Part shown: one piece after another, positions 59,591 to 64,000 of the stretch
Layout: each line of letters begins with the position of its first letter
How positions within the stretch are numbered: the stretch's first letter is position 1
From: Malania oleifera
Taxonomy: Eukaryota; Streptophyta; Magnoliopsida; Santalales; Ximeniaceae
Reading direction: 5' to 3'
Length of the DNA: 64,000 nt
NCBI RefSeq assembly: GCF_029873635.1
Contig: NC_080426.1
Span: 53,458,093-53,522,092 of the forward strand
Position numbers and translations under genes: made by a program
Notes under the pieces: model-generated
What the model saw: only the letters and a program-made list of their open reading frames with translations
Databases searched by the model: none
What the model was told of the DNA's origin: nothing

Positions 59591-59872
59591 TAAGGACAAC
59601 TTTGATAAGTTGTTAGGATCACAGAAAATGACCTTAGATAGGGAAGGTACAGGTTACAAAAAAATTGGAAATAGAAAGAAGAAAAGCCTATACATGGGGT
59701 ACTTTGTTAGGGAGTCTAAAGATTATGCCAATACCTCTTCCGATCCATACACCCACACCTATTGTGCACTATGTAAAAAGATGGGTCATACCAAATTCGA
59801 TTGTGCATTTAAAAGAAAGGGGGTTAAAATGAAACAAGTTTGGAGAGTGAAATCCAATCCCATCTCTTCTTG
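59591..59872 (+). pseudogene. SIRE-like gag, zinc-knuckle part (element A)
   Basis: Continues the gag frame after the CACTA: DNFDKLLGSQKMTLDREG, KKKSLYMGYFVRES, then a zinc knuckle CALCKKMGHTKFDC (CX2CX4HX4C) and a basic tail, stop at 59871-59873. It aligns with KENFEKMVGQQKI and MGYFVKEEKYYAST of element C, where this segment carries the degenerate second knuckle. So element A keeps one intact knuckle although its gag core is missing. Confidence 0.85.
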
Positions 59873-60411
59873 ACTCTTAAGTGTTCCATTGTGTCCACAA
59901 GGTAGGTTGGGATGATTCCTTAAAGCCCTATATATCATATTCAAATCATAGGGGTCTTTGTATGTGAAGATTGGTCAAAAGGGAAAAAGTTGACCTAGTT
60001 CGGGCTACCGAACCATTTAGTGCTTTAGCACTTTGGGTGACATAACTTGGAAGTCTGACCAGAGCATTGACCACTCTTTGGGCGGCTGAACCTCTCAGTT
60101 CAATTTCATTTAGGCTACTAAACCAAGTTCGGGTAACCGAATTTACTTTCTGGAAATTGAATGTGCATTTTGGGCTACTGAACGCTATGGTTCTTTTTGA
60201 GTTCAGGCTGTCGAGTCTTGGTTTTATAAAATGGCGCCTAAACTTCAGCTGACCGAACCATTGTTTGGTCAATTGAGCAGACTTAGTGGGCTTTGCAATT
60301 ATTGCAGTTTGGGCAACCAAACTCCATCTCAGGTGCCCGAACTACGCTGCTATATAAGAAAACTCATGTAAAATAGTTCATCCATAAGAGGGAGTCAACA
60401 AACAAGACACA
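59873..60411 (+). repeat. U3-like DNA with CCGAAC motifs
   Basis: Non-coding, with about ten GTTCGGGTAACCGAA / GGGCTACTGAAC-type motifs (59998-60350) followed by GCTATATAAGAAAAC (60351-60365), a TATA-like box. This looks like U3 of another LTR subfamily, but no TG start was identified. Confidence 0.5.
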
Positions 60412-60755
60412 TACATTGGGAGGATGTATCCATATGAACACATCCAAAAAGAGGATGTTCTACAAGAAGAATCCTTCCATAAGGTTGAATCCAAAAGGGG
60501 CGGGCATCCACAAGGAGAGGGCATCCACAGGGCAGACAACATCCACAAAGGGAGTGCATCCACTAAAATGATGCATCCACAAATAGAAAGCATACAATAA
60601 CAGGATGCATCAACAATAGTGCATTTGAATGGATAATGTATCCACAAGAGGGCTATATCCTTATGGAAGACACATTCAAAATAAGAGGCTCATCTATGAA
60701 AAGGATGCATCCACAACGACACATGTTTAAAGAGAATGCATCCACAAGGATGTTA
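60412..60755. repeat. GCATCCACAA minisatellite
   Basis: About 17 degenerate units of about 20 bp, each with (G)CATCCACAA followed by a variable purine-rich part such as GGAGAGG or AAGGGAGT. It directly precedes a reversed LTR end. Confidence 0.88.
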
Positions 60756-60762
60756 ATTCAAG

Positions 60763-62770
60763 TGTGATCCCAAGAGGAGGTGAAATGGGTATTTTAAAAA
60801 TCATTAAGTTCATACCACTTAATCCCTATTTCAATATTTAGAAAATTAATTGCAGGGCCTTGAAATTAATTCAAATTATTATCTCAATAAATTCTATTTT
60901 ACTCAATTAATTATCAAGTGCGTATAATATAAATCAACATACAACCATGCAAAAACTGATAATGAAATGCAAGTGGAAATTAAAAAGATAAGGGAAGAGA
61001 GAAGGCAAAGATGATTTTATGAGGTTTAGCCAACCCAGCCTACATCCTCGCGTTGAGCAACCGACTCAAAGATTCCACTAAATCCTTGCTCCTTAAACCG
61101 AGATGGAGCTTCCCTTACAATCCACTACTTACAAGAGGCACAACTTCCTCCTCACCCAGTTCATAACCTGAACCGTGATTACAATATAAAATTTTAAATA
61201 TGCAAAAACTCAATATTGCTTCTAACAAAGCTAGTGAATACAATGCAAAACCTAACACATATTCATATAATAAAACTTGAAGCTCAGTATGTATGTAATG
61301 ATGATATCGTTATATGAATGATATGCTTTACAAATCAATCCTATAAATCAATATCTCCCAAATTTGATTTTATAAATAAATGCTTTGGAGAAACAATAAG
61401 GTTAGATTTCAGAATACTTTAAGCAAGATTAGAAAACAAGATCCTTTCAAAAATAATCTTTGATAATGCACAGATCTATATTCTTGCTATCAATAATCTG
61501 TAATGTTGGATCTTTGAATAAATAAACAACTTTGAATATAGCAAAGATTTAAACACTATGTTTGAAAAATAATATCCCTCAATAATATGTATATAGAGGT
61601 TCTTAGGATTTGCAATCAAATACTTCTTACACTAATCAAATAGCAACCCTTTGAATGAAGATATATTTAAAACTTTCTTTAGTATTTTAGTTTTAAACAA
61701 AAGCTTTTCTCAAGTAGTAATCTTCCACAAATATATATATAGAGAGATAGAGATAATAACTCAAGATCAACTTCTCAAAATGAATATTCAATGATAAGTT
61801 TGTGAGATGAAAAACTGTTTGAGAACAAGCAAACACTTAGTTTGATCACCAAACCTCAATACCAAAGTTGTTTGCACAATAGTTTCTAGAACACCTTTTG
61901 AAAATCAACGTAGCCCATGCTTTAATATGATGTAAATGCTTTGAAATCACAGACAAAAGCTTAGTAATAAGTTCAACAATGTTCAGAGATGTGTATACGT
62001 TCAAGGCTCCGAATTCTATTGCAAAAATTGAGGCACTAGGGTTTAGAGGTTGATTATATAGGTAATCTTGGCCTTAGGATAAGTCCCGACCATTGGATCA
62101 AATTGATCAAGTGTATAACCCGCATGTTCTCTTACTAAAGATAAGATTTTTAAACTTCCCACAGGTTTAGACGATTGAAGATTCGGGTTCATATGTCTTA
62201 TGTTCCTTAAAGCACTGAAAATTATAGTCTAGACACAGGTTCATACGATTGAACTGAGGGTTCAGTCTTCTGAAGTCCCTAGTTCAGACGACTGAACTGA
62301 AGGTTCAAACATTTGAGGGTGTTCTGCCTGTTCGGTGTTTTAGTAATTAAATCTTTAGATAAGTGAACTAATTCTTTAGTCTTCTAAGGAAATTCTTCAG
62401 ACGTCAGAAGAAAAACTTCAATTGTTTGAAGTTGAATCTTCAGACTTCTGAGGGTAATCCTCAGTTTTCTGGGCAGACCCATTTTAGAATTTTCAGTTAA
62501 GTTTTTCAAAATCATTTGAACTCTCTTGCTTTAACCTTTTATAAAATATTTTCCAAGGTTTAAAAATAAGTTCTCTTAATCCATATTTAACCCTAGAAGG
62601 TTTTCATGAGATGCATGTGAATATATTTTTAGCTTCTAGCTATATCATATAAAATATGCACATACATCAATTCTAACTACCCATTCCCCAGACGATCTTG
62701 AACTTGATGCTTGCAACTTCATTCTTCTACTCTTCTTAGTTCCATAGCTTGTGTTAGGTTATATATATAT
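60763..62770 (-). repeat. Reversed LTR, divergent SIRE-like subfamily
   Basis: The plus strand begins TGTGATCCCAAGAGGAGG then GAAATGGGTATTTT, the complement of the family LTR tail. GAGGTTTAGCCAACCCAGCC (61020-61039) is the counterpart of the AGGTTTGGCCAAC block in other copies. U3 at 62160-62480 has TTCAGACGACTGAAC motifs. Its outer (right) end is not clear and is placed at the next LTR. Confidence 0.65.
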
Positions 62771-64000
62771 TGTTGACCTTACAGGTCATGACCAGTTTTG
62801 ATAATGACAAATACTCTTGTATTTAATGGATATTTAGTTCGTGTGCAAGTCTACATTAGCAGATACATTGACAGCATCAAGAGAAAGTGAAGTTGAAGAC
62901 CAAACCTTTTTTTTGTAATGCATTTCATATCTATTTGGTCTGTAATAGTAACTAGGTAATTTGTTTTGTAATAAGATTACACGCATCACATGCATGATTT
63001 ATTTTGTAAGCTCAAACAAACCGTGAGTGAGAAATGACCTTAGAAAGACCTTAGGGCTTATTCGGTCGACCGACACCGAACTTTTTTGGTGTCTTAAATT
63101 TGGACTCCAAGTGACCCTAGGACACACACATTCTCACACATACTCGTTAGACACTTGAATAGGGCTTGTATGCTTCAAGATGGGACTGAAATGCACACTT
63201 GGTGCACTTTCGGTCGACCAGCAAAGTCAGTTCATTTTGACCTGGTCGATTGAAACCTCCCTGGGTTAACTGATTGACCAAAGTACTGGTTGACTGAACC
63301 AGAATAGTTCAAAAAGCCCTGATCGACCGAAACCCTCTCTAGTCAACATTTTGACCACCTGGTCGACCGAACCAGGTAATTCAAGAAGCCCTGGTCGATC
63401 GAAACCCCCTGGGGTCAAAAGTTTGACCATCTAGTCGACCGAGGGTCCTCGGGAGAAATCCCAGCGATCTGGTCAATCGAACCAGCTAGATCAAAATGGC
63501 CTGGTCAATCGAACGTCGAAAAATTAAGAAATCGCCCTCTCCTGGTCGACCGATCCCTCAGTTCAAAAGTCCCCTAATAAACCAAACCATGTGAGTCCTG
63601 GTCGACCGAAACTAATCTGGTCGACCAGACATCTTGGGTTGCACCTAATTTTTTACCACAGTTAAAATTTCTAAACAGGGTTAAAATGTTTTAAACATCA
63701 TTAAAACTTTTCTAACAAACCCTAATAGGTCCCCAACGGTCAAAAACTTTGGTATGTCTATATATACTCCTTCATTTGGGAGAATTAAGGATTGATTAGC
63801 ATAAGGATTCAAAATTTCTTTCTCAAGCAAAAATACTCTCTTTTGATTCCTATTGCTCATACTTTCCCTACAAAAACTCCAGTTTTCCTTCTCAAGTTGA
63901 AAATCATTTGTAAAAGCTTTGAGTGTATATTCAAAAAGGTTTTGCTCTCATTGTTTGAAGTATTTTGAATCGATTTTTCTAACGAGAGCATAACCTAAGC
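62771..64000 (+). repeat. SIRE-like LTR, runs off the window
   Basis: Starts TGTTGACCTTACAGGTCATG with TTTTGATAATGACAAATACT. U3 has about a dozen GGTCGACCGAA motifs (63058-63625), then a TATA box CTATATATACTCC at 63755. The window ends within R/U5. Confidence 0.85.
63754..63768 (+). promoter_or_regulatory. TATA box of the 62771 LTR
   Basis: TCTATATATACTCCT is placed as in related LTRs, just after the U3 motif array. Confidence 0.6.

Overview
The window is AT-rich plant nuclear DNA made almost entirely of nested, decayed transposable elements. The evidence is tRNA-Met primer-binding sites, Ty3/gypsy and Ty1/copia gag-pol remnants, LTRs of 1.3-2.3 kb, CACTA DNA transposons with TAGTGACG subterminal repeats, and many microsatellites. 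I see no intact host gene, rRNA, tRNA or CRISPR array. The species cannot be named from sequence alone; the mix suits a large, repeat-rich genome.

Layout. 1-1195: microsatellites and unassigned DNA. 1196-5774: minus-strand Ty3/gypsy element (RT/RNase H, protease, gag, PBS, one LTR), broken inside RNase H. 5775-11937: minus-strand SIRE/Maximus-like copia element (called B) with a gag-like gene, no pol and a 2.2 kb 5' LTR; a 2.05 kb solo LTR (7091-9139) splits its gag. 11938-14707: unassigned DNA with minisatellites. 14708-17470: two opposed LTR fragments plus reversed internal sequence of the same family. 17470-19630: unassigned AT-rich DNA. 19630-21181: right end of a CACTA element inserted at the start of a second gag-only SIRE-like element (D, plus strand, 21182-29092). 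D carries a 3.8 kb LTR-like insertion flanked by a 225-bp direct duplication, and ends in a polypurine tract and a partial 3' LTR (29093-about 29875).

30372-42519 is a tandem array of about 16 units of about 645 bp, broken by a solo LTR (31893-33781). The unit is homologous to a single-copy stretch in the 3' part of element D (about 22850-23520), so a retrotransposon 3' region appears to have become a satellite. Diagnostic variants alternate between neighbouring units, and some recur every fourth unit.

42520-64000: a reversed LTR fragment; a SIRE-like gag-pol pseudogene (C, 45243-47953) cut inside integrase by a chromovirus-type LTR; a third gag-only SIRE-like element (A) with complete 5' LTR (50311-52255), PBS and gag; a 6.3 kb CACTA element (53270-59587) with a 3-bp AGG target duplication inside that gag; the rest of the gag; a GCATCCACAA minisatellite; and two more LTRs, the last running off the window.

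The most unusual signals are the retrotransposon-derived higher-order satellite, a short peptide-coding segment shared by SIRE-like elements, the satellite and the CACTA interior, the 225-bp duplication around the 3.8 kb insertion, a 378-bp near-perfect palindrome inside the CACTA, and arrays of quasi-palindromic motifs in the U3 of different LTR subfamilies whose letters differ while the layout is kept.
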